Part shown: positions 1 through 7,379 of the stretch, in pieces | How positions within the stretch are numbered: position 1 is the stretch's first letter | Layout of the letters: every line of letters begins with the position of its first letter | Assembly: GCA_944325945.1 (NCBI GenBank) | Contig: CALVBW010000031.1 | Coordinates: forward strand, 111,442-175,441 | Source: Candidatus Gastranaerophilales bacterium | GTDB lineage: Bacteria; Cyanobacteriota; Vampirovibrionia; Gastranaerophilales; Gastranaerophilaceae | Length of the DNA: 64,000 bases | Direction of reading: 5' to 3' | Notes under the pieces: generated by a model | The model's database searches: none | What the model was told of the DNA's origin: nothing | The model's input: only the letters and a program-made list of their open reading frames with translations | Program-made: the position numbers and the translations under genes

Positions 1-1
1 C

Positions 2-391
2 AGAGTTTACCCGTTAGAGGTTGACTATACAAGATTTAAACAGTTAATCGCTGACGGCGTTGACTGCTATATCTTGAATACGGGCGAATTTATGGGAACT
101 AAAGTTCAGCCGAAACATACTCTCGGTATTATTGAGGCTATTGTTGAAGGCACTGCTAAATTCCATAAATGGGAAAACTTCTCAGATATCGAAATTATGG
201 ATATCGACGGATTTGACGCATCATTCTCCAACAAAGAATATGCAGCTCAGTTTGTTGCCCGTATGAACGACAGAATTGAGTTTGTTAAATCAAGAGAAAC
301 CGAAAAAGCAGGCATCGACAAGCTTCCGGCTGATGCTTTACAGGCTCTTGAAGCTGTTGTTAAAGAAGCAACCTCTCTTACCAGAGTATAA
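2..391 (+). CDS. C-terminal fragment of a probable ATP-type phosphoenolpyruvate carboxykinase (5' end outside window)
   Basis: The frame is open from the window edge and gives the last 129 residues of a protein. The visible part has a YPLEVDYTRFKQLI stretch, then VDCYILNTGEFMG and KHTLGIIEAIV, ending in an acidic and lysine-rich helical tail. The order resembles the C-terminal part of ATP-dependent PEP carboxykinases, which interconvert oxaloacetate and PEP in the cytoplasm. The P-loop and metal-binding residues of that enzyme would lie upstream of the window, so the assignment rests only on the tail. The gene is followed by two hairpins with T-runs. What is seen is the partial reading frame; the family name is inference. 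Confidence 0.5.
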   Translation, partial: RVYPLEVDYTRFKQLIADGVDCYILNTGEFMGTKVQPKHTLGIIEAIVEGTAKFHKWENFSDIEIMDIDGFDASFSNKEYAAQFVARMNDRIEFVKSRETEKAGIDKLPADALQALEAVVKEATSLTRV

Positions 392-402
392 AAACGAAAA
401 AA

Positions 403-426
403 ACGGGCTTTTTGTCCGTTTTTTTT
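403..426 (+). terminator. Rho-independent terminator after the PEPCK-like gene
   Basis: A short hairpin (AACGG paired with CCGTT around a T-rich loop) begins 11 bases after the stop codon and is followed by a run of eight T. Confidence 0.65.
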
Positions 427-438
427 CTCATAAAAAAA

Positions 439-465
439 GCCGTCCTTTCGGGGGCGGCTCTTTTT
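439..465. terminator. Second, GC-rich terminator between convergent genes
   Basis: GCCGTCC pairs with GGGCGGC around a TTTCG-type loop, with an A-run on the left and a T-run on the right. It can therefore stop transcription from both sides: the PEPCK-like gene on the plus strand and the ferredoxin gene on the minus strand. Confidence 0.75.
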
Positions 466-481
466 GTTATTATGTTTGAAA

Positions 482-658
482 CTATTCGATTTCAATAACG
501 CCGACAGGGCAAGAATCAGCAGCTTCTTTTACTGCATCCATGTTATCAGCAACTGCTGCTTCGTTTACTGTTGCGGTGTCTTCTACTTTAAATACTGCAT
601 CGCAAATTGATTCGCAAGCGCCGCATCCGATGCATCCGTCATTAATTTTTACTGTCAT
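482..658 (-). CDS. Small single-cluster 4Fe-4S ferredoxin
   Basis: A 58-residue acidic cytoplasmic electron carrier. The N-terminal half has CIGCGACESIC, giving cluster ligands C9, C12 and C15, and the fourth ligand is C50 in the SCPVG motif near the C-terminus. C19 is an additional cysteine, of the kind that forms a disulfide in some one-cluster ferredoxins. The spacing predicts one [4Fe-4S] cluster. The start is well supported by GGAG seven bases before the ATG. It lies about 70 bp downstream of deoB on the same strand and has its own -10-like TATAAT near 708-713, with a small GCGGAA/TTCCGC hairpin (687-702) in the 5' leader. Electron partners cannot be read from the context; rubredoxin, rubrerythrin and flavodiiron genes occur 27 kb away. 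Confidence 0.9.
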   Translation of the reverse strand: MTVKINDGCIGCGACESICDAVFKVEDTATVNEAAVADNMDAVKEAADSCPVGVIEIE

Positions 659-725
659 TTCATTTTCTCCTTATTTATTTTTACACGCGGAATCTTTTCC
701 GCAAATTTATTATAAAACAAAAAAT

Positions 726-1895
726 TTAAAATATCCAGTCTTTAATAAATTTTGCAACATTATCAAAGCCCTGTAATTTACCCAGGTCTCCGCCTTGAGT
801 TTTTTTGTTGAAAACAAGGACAGGCACGCTTTCGCGCGTATGGTCGGTGCCTTCAACCGTCGGGTCGCAGCCGTGGTCTGCCGTAATTATCAACAAATCC
901 TCGTCCGTCACTTCTTTTAATATTATATCAAGATAGCGGTCGATTTCTTCCAGCGCCTTACCGTAGCCGGTCGCGTCATTTCTGTGTCCGAAAAGCATAT
1001 CCGTATCCACAAGGTTTGTGAAAATTAATGTCGGCTCGCCGTAATTTTTATCCTCGTAAGCTATTTTATCCAGTTCAAGTTCGTTTTTTATAGCTTTTAT
1101 TGTTAATTCAAGCCCTTCTTTATTGGAACCCGTATGGACAGCATGGGTTATTCCTTTTTTAGCAAAAATATCTTCGATTTTGCCGATACCGATTACTTTT
1201 CCGCCTTTATTTTTGATGTCGTCAAGAATTGTGTGTTCAGGCGCCATTGAGTAGTCGCGTCTGTCTTTGGAAATCCTTGTCGGTTTGCCGTCAATAACTT
1301 TATAAGGCCGTGCAATTACCCTTGATACGTTGTAATTCCCCTCATCAAGCAGTCTGCGTGCAATATGGCACCAGTCGTACAGTGTTTCAAGCGGAATTAT
1401 ATCAGTATCAACCGCAATCTGGAAAACGCTGTCCGCAGAAGTATAAACAATGGGGAATTTTGTCTTTTGGTGTTCGTCATTCAATTCCGCAATAATCGCT
1501 GTTCCGCTCGCCGGAATGTTTGCTAAAATCCCGCCGCAGTTTGTTTCTTTTATAAATTTTTCGATTAATTCATCGGGAAAACCTTCAGGAAACGTTGCAA
1601 AAGGCTTTTCGGAAATAAGTCCGGCGATTTCCCAGTGTCCGGTTGTTGTGTCTTTGCCTTTTGATTTTTCAAACATTGTGCCGTATTTTGCAATCGGTTC
1701 GGCGGTTTTCGCTAAACCTTCAAAGTCCTGAATATTCCCGAGCCCCATTTTTGCCATATTTGGTAAATTCAGCCCGTGATTGAATTTGCAGACATTTTTC
1801 AGGGTATTGCATTCCGGCACATCTCCGAAATCTCTGCAATCGGGCATTGCGCCTATTCCCATTGAATCTATTACAATAATTATTGCTCTTTTCAT
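726..1895 (-). CDS. deoB: Phosphopentomutase DeoB
   Basis: Interconverts (deoxy)ribose 1-phosphate and 5-phosphate in nucleoside salvage, in the cytoplasm. At 389 residues it has the normal family length. The alkaline-phosphatase-superfamily metal motifs are visible: the N-terminal IVIDSMGIGAMPD, the phosphate-accepting threonine region KGKDTTTGHWE near residue 80, and the C-terminal LIITADHGCDPT and GTDHTRESVP metal ligands. The start is supported by an AAGGGG ribosome-binding site. It lies about 40 bp downstream of a secreted-protein gene on the same strand. The purine-related enzyme MTA phosphorylase is encoded far away at 56.9 kb and is not part of this unit. Confidence 0.95.
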   Translation of the reverse strand: MKRAIIIVIDSMGIGAMPDCRDFGDVPECNTLKNVCKFNHGLNLPNMAKMGLGNIQDFEGLAKTAEPIAKYGTMFEKSKGKDTTTGHWEIAGLISEKPFATFPEGFPDELIEKFIKETNCGGILANIPASGTAIIAELNDEHQKTKFPIVYTSADSVFQIAVDTDIIPLETLYDWCHIARRLLDEGNYNVSRVIARPYKVIDGKPTRISKDRRDYSMAPEHTILDDIKNKGGKVIGIGKIEDIFAKKGITHAVHTGSNKEGLELTIKAIKNELELDKIAYEDKNYGEPTLIFTNLVDTDMLFGHRNDATGYGKALEEIDRYLDIILKEVTDEDLLIITADHGCDPTVEGTDHTRESVPVLVFNKKTQGGDLGKLQGFDNVAKFIKDWIF

Positions 1896-1935
1896 AATCT
1901 AACCCCTTTTGAGCTTATTATAGCACAAAAGGCAG

Positions 1936-2469
1936 TTATTCCGCAATATCAACCACGCTGTACGCGTTAAAATCAATTGAGCCGAAAATTATTTTTAACT
2001 GTTTTTCGCCGTTGTCGAGAATTTTTACGAAATGAACTGTTTCCTGATCGTAGTCTTCTTGCGTCTCAACAGCCGGAATTTCAGCCATTAAATAATGCGC
2101 CTGATAAAATTTCAAATAGAGTTTTCCGTTTTTCTTTTCTCCGTCCACCTGATAGTGCCCGACAGGCAGTATCTCATCTTCAGAAAGTCTTATATTCGCG
2201 GGCACACAGAGTACAGGCATTTCTTCTTCAGCCTGTTTTATAAATTGGGTTTCGTTGCTCTGATGAAATTCTTCACCTTTCGGGATGTTTTTGTCGCGTT
2301 TTTTCTTTTTCTTTTTACTCTCAAGCGCCTGCTCGAATTCTTTATCCGACACCGGCTTTTGTCCGTAAACATTTTGATCGCCGAAATAGTCCCACATTTC
2401 GCCTTCTGCAAAGCTCGCATTGCCCGCAAAAAATATTATCGCAAAAAATATTGTTATAATCTTTCTCAT
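1936..2469 (-). CDS. Secreted protein of unknown function
   Basis: 177 residues. The first 21 form a clear Sec signal peptide: positive MRKI, a phenylalanine/isoleucine-rich core, then NASFA as a signal-peptidase-I site. The mature part begins acidic, has a run of six lysines (about residues 53-58) flanked by charged residues, and ends in a beta-rich domain of roughly 100 residues. I do not recognise the family. No Shine-Dalgarno is visible; an AT-rich -10-like TTATAAAT lies only a few bases upstream of the ATG, so the mRNA may be leaderless. The sigma-factor terminator at 2522-2547 separates it from the gene upstream. It probably acts in the periplasm. Confidence 0.8.
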   Translation of the reverse strand: MRKIITIFFAIIFFAGNASFAEGEMWDYFGDQNVYGQKPVSDKEFEQALESKKKKKKRDKNIPKGEEFHQSNETQFIKQAEEEMPVLCVPANIRLSEDEILPVGHYQVDGEKKNGKLYLKFYQAHYLMAEIPAVETQEDYDQETVHFVKILDNGEKQLKIIFGSIDFNAYSVVDIAE

Positions 2470-2521
2470 ATATTTATAATAATGTTTTTTTTAAATAAGT
2501 AAACCAATCATTTGCAGGATA

Positions 2522-2547
2522 ATAAAAATCGCCTCCGAAAAGGCGAT
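2522..2547 (-). terminator. Terminator of the sigma-factor gene
   Basis: On the minus strand ATCGCCT and AGGCGAT form a 7-bp stem around TTTCGG, followed by TTTTATT. It lies 25 bases after the sigma-factor stop codon. Confidence 0.8.
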
Positions 2548-2572
2548 GCGTTATTTTTGTCATACAAGGAAA

Positions 2573-3475
2573 TTACGAAATATAACCTGAAAGGATTTCT
2601 TCTCCCGTCAGTTTCATTTTTTTCAAAGCTCTCAATTCCGTCTGGCGGATGCATTCTTTTGTTACTCCGTAAATATTGCCGATTTCTTCCAGAGTTCTTC
2701 TGGTTGTATCCCCGAGTCCGTAGCGCATTCTTACAACATCCCTTTCGCGGTCTTTCAGGGTTGATACTACCATTTCTATATCTGTTTTTAAATTCTCAAA
2801 TTCTGCTGCCGCAGTAACACAGGTGTTTTCATCCGCTATAATGTCCGCCACATTGAATTCTTTACCGTCGGCTTTTTCAAGACCGCTTTCTATCGAAATT
2901 GTTTTTGTGTATGCGGATAAAAACATGTCGATTTTATCTGCGGATATGTTCATTTTTTTCGCTACATCTTCTGTCTTGACCTGCTCCGGCGCGGTTTGTT
3001 CCATCTCGGATTTGATTTTGGAAAATCTTGACAGAGTTTCCTGTATATAAACCGGTATTTTCATACAGTGTGACTGCTCTGATATTGCCTTGAACATAGA
3101 TTGTTTTATCCACCAGCTTGCATATGTCCCGAATTTGTAGCCGAGTTTATAGTTGAATTTTTCCGCTGCTATCATTAATCCGAGATTTCCCTCCTGTATT
3201 AAATCCGTCAACGGTAAATTGGAAGTGTGAATTGCTTTTCGCGCAATCGTAATCACTAACTTTAAGTGGGACTGTATTAATTGTCTTTTTGCATCCGCAT
3301 CTCCTTCTTTTGCTCGTTTTGCCAGTTCTTTTTCTTCCCTGGCGCTCAATGACGGATATTCTGAAATCTCTCTCAAATAATTTGCAAGTGTGCTGTCTGC
3401 CTGCAATACTTCATTCTTTGCCGGATTTGAAAATTTTGTCGTTTTTTTCATCTTAATCGGCGTATTTCTTCTCAT
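2573..3475 (-). CDS. Sigma-70 family RNA polymerase sigma factor (non-primary, group 2-like)
   Basis: A 300-residue promoter-recognition subunit. Region 1.2 (DSTLANYLREISEYPSLS) is followed by region 2 with the LTDLIQEGNLGLMIAAEKF core-binding helix and the GTYASWWIKQ melting motif. Region 3 comes next, then region 4 with DVVRMRYGL and the helix-turn-helix LEEIGNIYGVTKECIRQTE. No long N-terminal region 1.1 or non-conserved insert is present, so it is shorter than a typical housekeeping RpoD and resembles alternative group 2 factors of cyanobacteria. The usual IRQIE is IRQTE here. The start has GAGGAG six bases upstream. The leader carries a GC-rich hairpin, and an operator-like palindrome lies at 3543-3571. 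Confidence 0.93.
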   Translation of the reverse strand: MRRNTPIKMKKTTKFSNPAKNEVLQADSTLANYLREISEYPSLSAREEKELAKRAKEGDADAKRQLIQSHLKLVITIARKAIHTSNLPLTDLIQEGNLGLMIAAEKFNYKLGYKFGTYASWWIKQSMFKAISEQSHCMKIPVYIQETLSRFSKIKSEMEQTAPEQVKTEDVAKKMNISADKIDMFLSAYTKTISIESGLEKADGKEFNVADIIADENTCVTAAAEFENLKTDIEMVVSTLKDRERDVVRMRYGLGDTTRRTLEEIGNIYGVTKECIRQTELRALKKMKLTGEEILSGYIS

Positions 3476-3510
3476 CTTAAACTCCTCTTCTTCTTTACAC
3501 GCGATAAGTT

Positions 3511-3531
3511 ACCCCGCCTCCGGGGTGGATA
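3511..3531 (-). promoter_or_regulatory. GC-rich leader hairpin of the sigma-factor mRNA
   Basis: ACCCCG pairs with CGGGGT around a short purine loop, in otherwise AT-rich DNA, 36-56 bases before the sigma-factor start. A closely similar block (TCCACCCCGG..GGCGG..TAA) lies in the thrS leader. Its role is unknown. Confidence 0.5.
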
Positions 3532-3542
3532 TTACGAGATAA

Positions 3543-3571
3543 TATATACTTAGTATATACCACAGTATATA
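3543..3571. promoter_or_regulatory. Operator-like 8-1-8 palindrome plus a third half-site
   Basis: TATATACT, one T, then AGTATATA forms a perfect 17-base inverted repeat (3543-3559), and AGTATATA recurs at 3564-3571. The site lies between the divergent sigma-factor and thioredoxin-like genes, overlapping the likely minus-strand -10 region. A repressor or activator site is an inference from symmetry and position. Confidence 0.5.
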
Positions 3572-3683
3572 TTTTTTCTAACATGGATGTTAAGTTATGT
3601 AAAGCAGGTGGGCAAAAAAAGCAGGAGAAAATCTTTTATAACAGCATTTTTTATAGTATTATTTTATTAAAAGGGGGAAGGAA

Positions 3684-4154
3684 ATGAAAAAGAAAGTTTT
3701 AATGACATTGATAATTACGGGGCTGGTTATTTTGACATCAGCAATAACATTTGCGCTTACAAATCCCGCAGCGGAGCAAAAACAGAAACCGTCAGACTAT
3801 AAAATAGGGATAAAATATTCAGACGCTTTAAAATCCGATAAACCGATGCTTGCCCTGATGTATGTTGACTGGTGCGGATATTGTTTGAGATTTATGCCTA
3901 AATATAAAACCATAAGCAATATTTACAAAGACAAATTTAATATTGTTATGCTGAATGCGGAAGATCCTGCCAATGAAGAATTGGTAAAGGATGTAGCGTT
4001 AAGCGGTTTTCCGACTTTATATATACTTGATCCGAAATATGACAACAGGGTTTTGTTAAACAATGCTATTTATATGGATTTGAAAAAATTAAGAGTCGAA
4101 CTTGAGCGCTATTTGCGCATCAGAAGTCTTTTGGATCAGGTTCCCGTAAAATAA
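3684..4154 (+). CDS. Exported thioredoxin-fold protein with WCGYC active site
   Basis: 156 residues. Residues 5-25 form a hydrophobic signal peptide or anchor (VLMTLIITGLVILTSAITFAL), so the domain faces the periplasm. The redox site WCGYC lies near residue 64 within LALMYVDWCGYCLRFMP, and the cis-proline motif GFPTLYIL follows near residue 112, as expected of a thioredoxin fold. The partner redox protein is not in this window, so whether it oxidises, reduces or matures cytochromes cannot be told. The start has a strong AAGGGGGAAGG site. It is transcribed alone, ending at the terminator at 4254-4283, and diverges from the sigma-factor gene with the palindrome between them. Confidence 0.88.
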   Translation: MKKKVLMTLIITGLVILTSAITFALTNPAAEQKQKPSDYKIGIKYSDALKSDKPMLALMYVDWCGYCLRFMPKYKTISNIYKDKFNIVMLNAEDPANEELVKDVALSGFPTLYILDPKYDNRVLLNNAIYMDLKKLRVELERYLRIRSLLDQVPVK

Positions 4155-4253
4155 TTGTTAAATATTGTAAAAATTATCGAAAAAAGTTAGCAATTTTTAG
4201 AAGATGTGGGACTTTATAATAGTATAAAGCTCTCTCTTCTTATTTAAACGGAT

Positions 4254-4283
4254 AGGCCTTGAATATCACAAGGTCTTTTTTTT
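4254..4283 (+). terminator. Rho-independent terminator
   Basis: AGGCCTT pairs with AAGGTCT (one G-U pair) around nine bases and is followed by eight T. It lies 100 bases after the thioredoxin-like gene. A TATAATAGTATAAAG block at about 4216 could alternatively be the promoter of a very short RNA ending here. Confidence 0.75.
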
Positions 4284-4317
4284 ATGCTTTTTCAGGGTAT
4301 TATATGCGGCTGAATGA

Positions 4318-4938
4318 TTATTCCGACAGAATTTTAAGAGTTTCTCTGAGAATTTCTTCTGCGGATGCGCCGGACTCAACAACAGTAACCGCTTTAGACA
4401 TGGCGGATTTTATCTCATCTTTTTCGTATCCGAGTGAAATAAGCACTGTCTGGGCATCGTCAACCGCTTGAGAATTTTGAACTGTTGGCGCTGATATCTT
4501 TATTGGTTCAGTTTGTTTGTAATTCATCAGCTTATCTTTCAATTCAAGGATAATTTTCTGGGCAAGCTTTGGTCCGACACCTTTTGCGCGGGTTAATTCT
4601 TTGTAATTTCCTTCAATAACAAACCCGATAAGCTCTGACGACGGGAATTCATCAAGTAAAGTCAATGCCATTTTGCTTCCGACTCCTGAAACTGAAGTTA
4701 AAATATTAAATATATCTCTATCCTCGCGTTTCAAAAAACCGCAGAGGCTCATTTTGTCTTCTCTGTGGATTAAAACCGTATAAAGCTTAACTTTTTCATC
4801 AAGTTCGGGCAATCTGCCGTAATCACAGGATGTAATTTCCGCTAAATACCCCACGCCGCCGCCTGTTTCCACAGTCGCCGTGAAACCTTTTGTTCCGCCT
4901 GATTTATTTGTTAGAGTTCCTCTGATATAGTCGTACAT
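4318..4938 (-). CDS. ruvA: Holliday junction helicase subunit RuvA
   Basis: Tetrameric protein that binds four-way DNA junctions and loads the RuvB motor during recombinational repair. The 206 residues have the usual three domains. An OB fold (residues 1-65, MYDYIRGTL to IHREDKMSLCGF) comes first, then two helix-hairpin-helix motifs (VSGVGSKMALTLL and AKGVGPKLAQKIILEL, about 80-130), and last a C-terminal RuvB-binding helical domain from about 155. It begins two bases after the dnaA stop, and its ribosome-binding site GAGGGA lies within the last dnaA codons, so the two are translated as an operon. Neither ruvB nor ruvC is nearby. Confidence 0.96.
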   Translation of the reverse strand: MYDYIRGTLTNKSGGTKGFTATVETGGGVGYLAEITSCDYGRLPELDEKVKLYTVLIHREDKMSLCGFLKREDRDIFNILTSVSGVGSKMALTLLDEFPSSELIGFVIEGNYKELTRAKGVGPKLAQKIILELKDKLMNYKQTEPIKISAPTVQNSQAVDDAQTVLISLGYEKDEIKSAMSKAVTVVESGASAEEILRETLKILSE

Positions 4939-4940
4939 AA

Positions 4941-6323
4941 TTATTCCCTCAATTTATTTTTAATCTCCGAAATTGCTCTGTCAAGGTCTTTGTTTATTTT
5001 CAAATCCTCCTTGATTTTTTCGTAAGAATAAAGCATTGTGGTGTGTTTTTTGTTAAAATATTCCGCAATACTTTCAAAGCTTTTGCCGGTAATCTCGCGG
5101 GCAAGATAAACCGCAACGTGCCGCGCACTTGAAACTTTCTGATTGCGGGATGAGCTTTTGAAATCCTGCAAAGTAACGTTGTAGTATTCCGCCGCGGTTT
5201 TGGCAACTTTGTCAATGGTAATTGCTTTTTTCATAGCTTCGCAGTTGAGAACTTTTTTTGCATAAGCAAGTGTTACATCGACTTTTTCAATGTCTGCGTA
5301 GGCACTTACCTTATTAAACGCCCCCTCAAGCTCTCTGACGTTATTTACAAAATTATTCGCAATGTATTCAAAAACTTCAAAATCAATATTCATGGAAATT
5401 TGTTCCGCAAGATTTTTCAAAATCGCCACACGGGTTTCAAAATCCGGCGGGGTAATATCGACAACAAGCCCCATCTCAAAACGGGTTCTGAGTCTGTCGG
5501 GAAGTGTCGGGATATCTTTGGGCAGACGGTCGGAGGTTATGACAATCTGTTTATTGTTATTATGAAGCGTGTCAAATGTGTGAAAAATTTCTTCCATAGT
5601 GTAGGTTTTGGATTCCAGAAACTGAATATCATCAATTAATAAAACGTCGATATTTCTGTATTTCTGACGAAATTTTTCCATACGCGCATTACGCTCTCCG
5701 CCGTGCTGAAGATTTTTTATAAGTTCATTTACGTATTCTTCTGTTTTAATATACCGGACTTTGAGCTTGGGTTTATGAAAAATAATATAATGTCCGATAG
5801 CCTGCATCAGGTGGGTTTTGCCAAGACCTGACGCTCCGTAGATAAAAAGCGGATTGAATTTTTTCGCAGGATTCTGCGCGACCGCAAGGGCTGCTGCATG
5901 TGCAAATCGGCTGTTTTCTCCCACTACAAAATTATCAAATCTGTATTTTAAATTCAAATTGGAAAAAGACTGCATTTGAGCCAGATTTTCCATTGTTTTG
6001 GAAGTCTCGTCGTCATTTTTGGGCTTTGATTTTTCTTTTTGCTTTTCTTTTTTGTATTTTTCCGCAAGGTCGGCATCGTAATTAAGCGAAAATTCTGTTT
6101 CTTTTTTCAAAACATGCTCAAGCGCGGATTTTATCTGTGCGTAATGATTTTTACGGATAATCTCTACCGCCATCTGGTGAACTGTTAAAAGCGCAAAAAT
6201 ATCGTTATCATAACCGACTGCTTCCAGAGGCATAATCCAGGTGTCAAAAACATGGGCAGGTAATGTTTTTTTCAGCTCCGTTCTGGCTTCTTCCCAAACT
6301 TTCTTTACTTCAATTACTTCCAT
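4941..6323 (-). CDS. dnaA: Chromosomal replication initiator DnaA
   Basis: AAA+ ATPase that binds DnaA boxes and opens the origin. The 460 residues show domain I (1-85), a short lysine-rich linker (86-115), and the ATPase with Walker A GASGLGKT at 163-170 and Walker B VLLIDDIQF at about 227. The C-terminal DNA-binding domain IV begins near 365 and contains SARHVAVYLAREITGKS. The signature loop is unusual: FNKKHTTMLYS replaces the common FGGRDHTTV, so it is one residue shorter and lacks the Asp before His-Thr-Thr. The neighbour is ruvA rather than dnaN or rpmH. No cluster of DnaA boxes is seen nearby, so this locus is probably not the origin. Confidence 0.97.
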   Translation of the reverse strand: MEVIEVKKVWEEARTELKKTLPAHVFDTWIMPLEAVGYDNDIFALLTVHQMAVEIIRKNHYAQIKSALEHVLKKETEFSLNYDADLAEKYKKEKQKEKSKPKNDDETSKTMENLAQMQSFSNLNLKYRFDNFVVGENSRFAHAAALAVAQNPAKKFNPLFIYGASGLGKTHLMQAIGHYIIFHKPKLKVRYIKTEEYVNELIKNLQHGGERNARMEKFRQKYRNIDVLLIDDIQFLESKTYTMEEIFHTFDTLHNNNKQIVITSDRLPKDIPTLPDRLRTRFEMGLVVDITPPDFETRVAILKNLAEQISMNIDFEVFEYIANNFVNNVRELEGAFNKVSAYADIEKVDVTLAYAKKVLNCEAMKKAITIDKVAKTAAEYYNVTLQDFKSSSRNQKVSSARHVAVYLAREITGKSFESIAEYFNKKHTTMLYSYEKIKEDLKINKDLDRAISEIKNKLRE

Positions 6324-6401
6324 AACTCAATTTTAACACAAAAAGAAGACAATGTTGAATTACTGCTGTCGGCTATGGCTGTTCAACTCTCAAAAAATAA
6401 A

Positions 6402-6428
6402 AAAGTCTTGAATCATCTTCAAGACTTT
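6402..6428. terminator. Terminator upstream of dnaA, ending the 67-residue gene
   Basis: Perfect 11-bp stem (AAAGTCTTGAA / TTCAAGACTTT) with a five-base loop. In the minus direction it is followed by a TTTTATTTTTT tract, so it ends transcription of the small gene before dnaA. Confidence 0.82.
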
Positions 6429-6457
6429 ATAAATCACATTTACTTTTTTCTTTATTT

Positions 6458-6661
6458 CTAATTGTTGCTTAATACTAATCTGAAGGTTGCTAAATTTTTG
6501 ATTGATAACATAGCATGTTTATTATGCTGTTCTTCTGCTATATTAAAAATACGAATAATACGCTGAATTTCTTCCATATCTTTTCTTGATTCGATTTTAT
6601 ATACATTATTAATCGGATCTGATACTACTGACATCATTGTATTTAATTCTTGTTCTTTCAT
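6458..6661 (-). CDS. Small protein of unknown function (67 residues)
   Basis: The chosen start is the ATG at 6661, because AGAGG lies eight bases upstream; a longer frame to 6748 has no ribosome-binding site. The protein is MKEQELNTMM.. with a predicted helical region rich in isoleucine and charged residues (residues 27-55) and no signal peptide or cysteine. I do not recognise it. It lies between the beta-barrel gene and dnaA on the same strand, and is closed by the terminator at 6402-6428. It may be a small regulator, but nothing in the sequence proves this. Confidence 0.6.
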   Translation of the reverse strand: MKEQELNTMMSVVSDPINNVYKIESRKDMEEIQRIIRIFNIAEEQHNKHAMLSIKNLATFRLVLSNN

Positions 6662-6790
6662 TTGAGTTATCCTCTTTCCAACCTGTATATTTATATAAAG
6701 ATTTTTGTGCCGTGAAAATTGCTTTTTTACTTTTATGAGTTGTAACATTTGTTTACAAACAACCGGATTAAATATTAGACAGCATTATCA

Positions 6791-7315
6791 TTAAAATTTA
6801 TATGTTATACCGACGTTAATGCTCCAGTTTTGCGGGGAGTTGTCCGTCGGATTTTGAAGGTTATATCGCTGAACTTCAACAAAACCTGATGTTTTATCCC
6901 CTAATTTTTGCGAAACCCCGCCGAATATCCCGAGCGAATGGTTACTCTTATCAGGATTTCTATAATCATGTTTGTATGCGTAATACGGATTAATATAAAG
7001 GGTTGTACTTTCTCCTATACGCTCTTGCACATACGGTGAAATTCTAAACTGGGTAGTACTTTTAGCATCACCGAGCGAAGTTCTAACACGGGTTTGCAAA
7101 CCGTAATTGGCATTAAACTGCAGATTACCCTTGAGATCAAACACAGTGCCTGTATAGTTTTTAAAATTTGTATCCGCGCCGCCGCCCGCAAACAGCGTAA
7201 GATTAGAGCAAGGTTTATAATCAATGCCGTACATCATAATGGTCTGATTGTCGCCGTTTAGCGACTGAAAACTCTGCATGGATACACTTTGCTGTATTTT
7301 CCCCGTATTTCCCAT
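6791..7315 (-). CDS. Beta-barrel-like protein without a signal peptide
   Basis: 174 residues of alternating polar and aromatic residues with about eight predicted strands and short glycine/asparagine turns, ending in INVGITYKF. A terminal phenylalanine on a final strand is the usual signal for insertion by the BAM complex, so this resembles an outer-membrane barrel. Yet residues 1-25 (MGNTGKIQQSVSMQSF..) are polar and no signal peptide is seen. A stop codon lies in frame six codons upstream, so the frame cannot be extended. It may be a truncated copy, a C-terminal barrel domain, or exported by an unusual route. Its ribosome-binding site AAGGGGA sits in the 3' arm of the hairpin at 7320-7357. 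Confidence 0.65.
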   Translation of the reverse strand: MGNTGKIQQSVSMQSFQSLNGDNQTIMMYGIDYKPCSNLTLFAGGGADTNFKNYTGTVFDLKGNLQFNANYGLQTRVRTSLGDAKSTTQFRISPYVQERIGESTTLYINPYYAYKHDYRNPDKSNHSLGIFGGVSQKLGDKTSGFVEVQRYNLQNPTDNSPQNWSINVGITYKF

Positions 7316-7319
7316 AAAA

Positions 7320-7357
7320 AAATCCCCTTGTTATTTATATAAAAACAACGGGGATTT
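7320..7357 (-). terminator. Terminator hairpin whose 3' arm holds the next gene's ribosome-binding site
   Basis: On the minus strand AAATCCCC pairs with GGGGATTT, extended by GTTGTT/AACAA around an A/T loop, and is followed by a T-run. It ends the metallopeptidase gene. The GGGGA of the right arm is the only Shine-Dalgarno for the barrel gene, whose ATG follows seven bases later, so the folded hairpin would hide it. Confidence 0.7.
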
Positions 7358-7379
7358 CTAAATTGCCTTTTTTGTAAAG

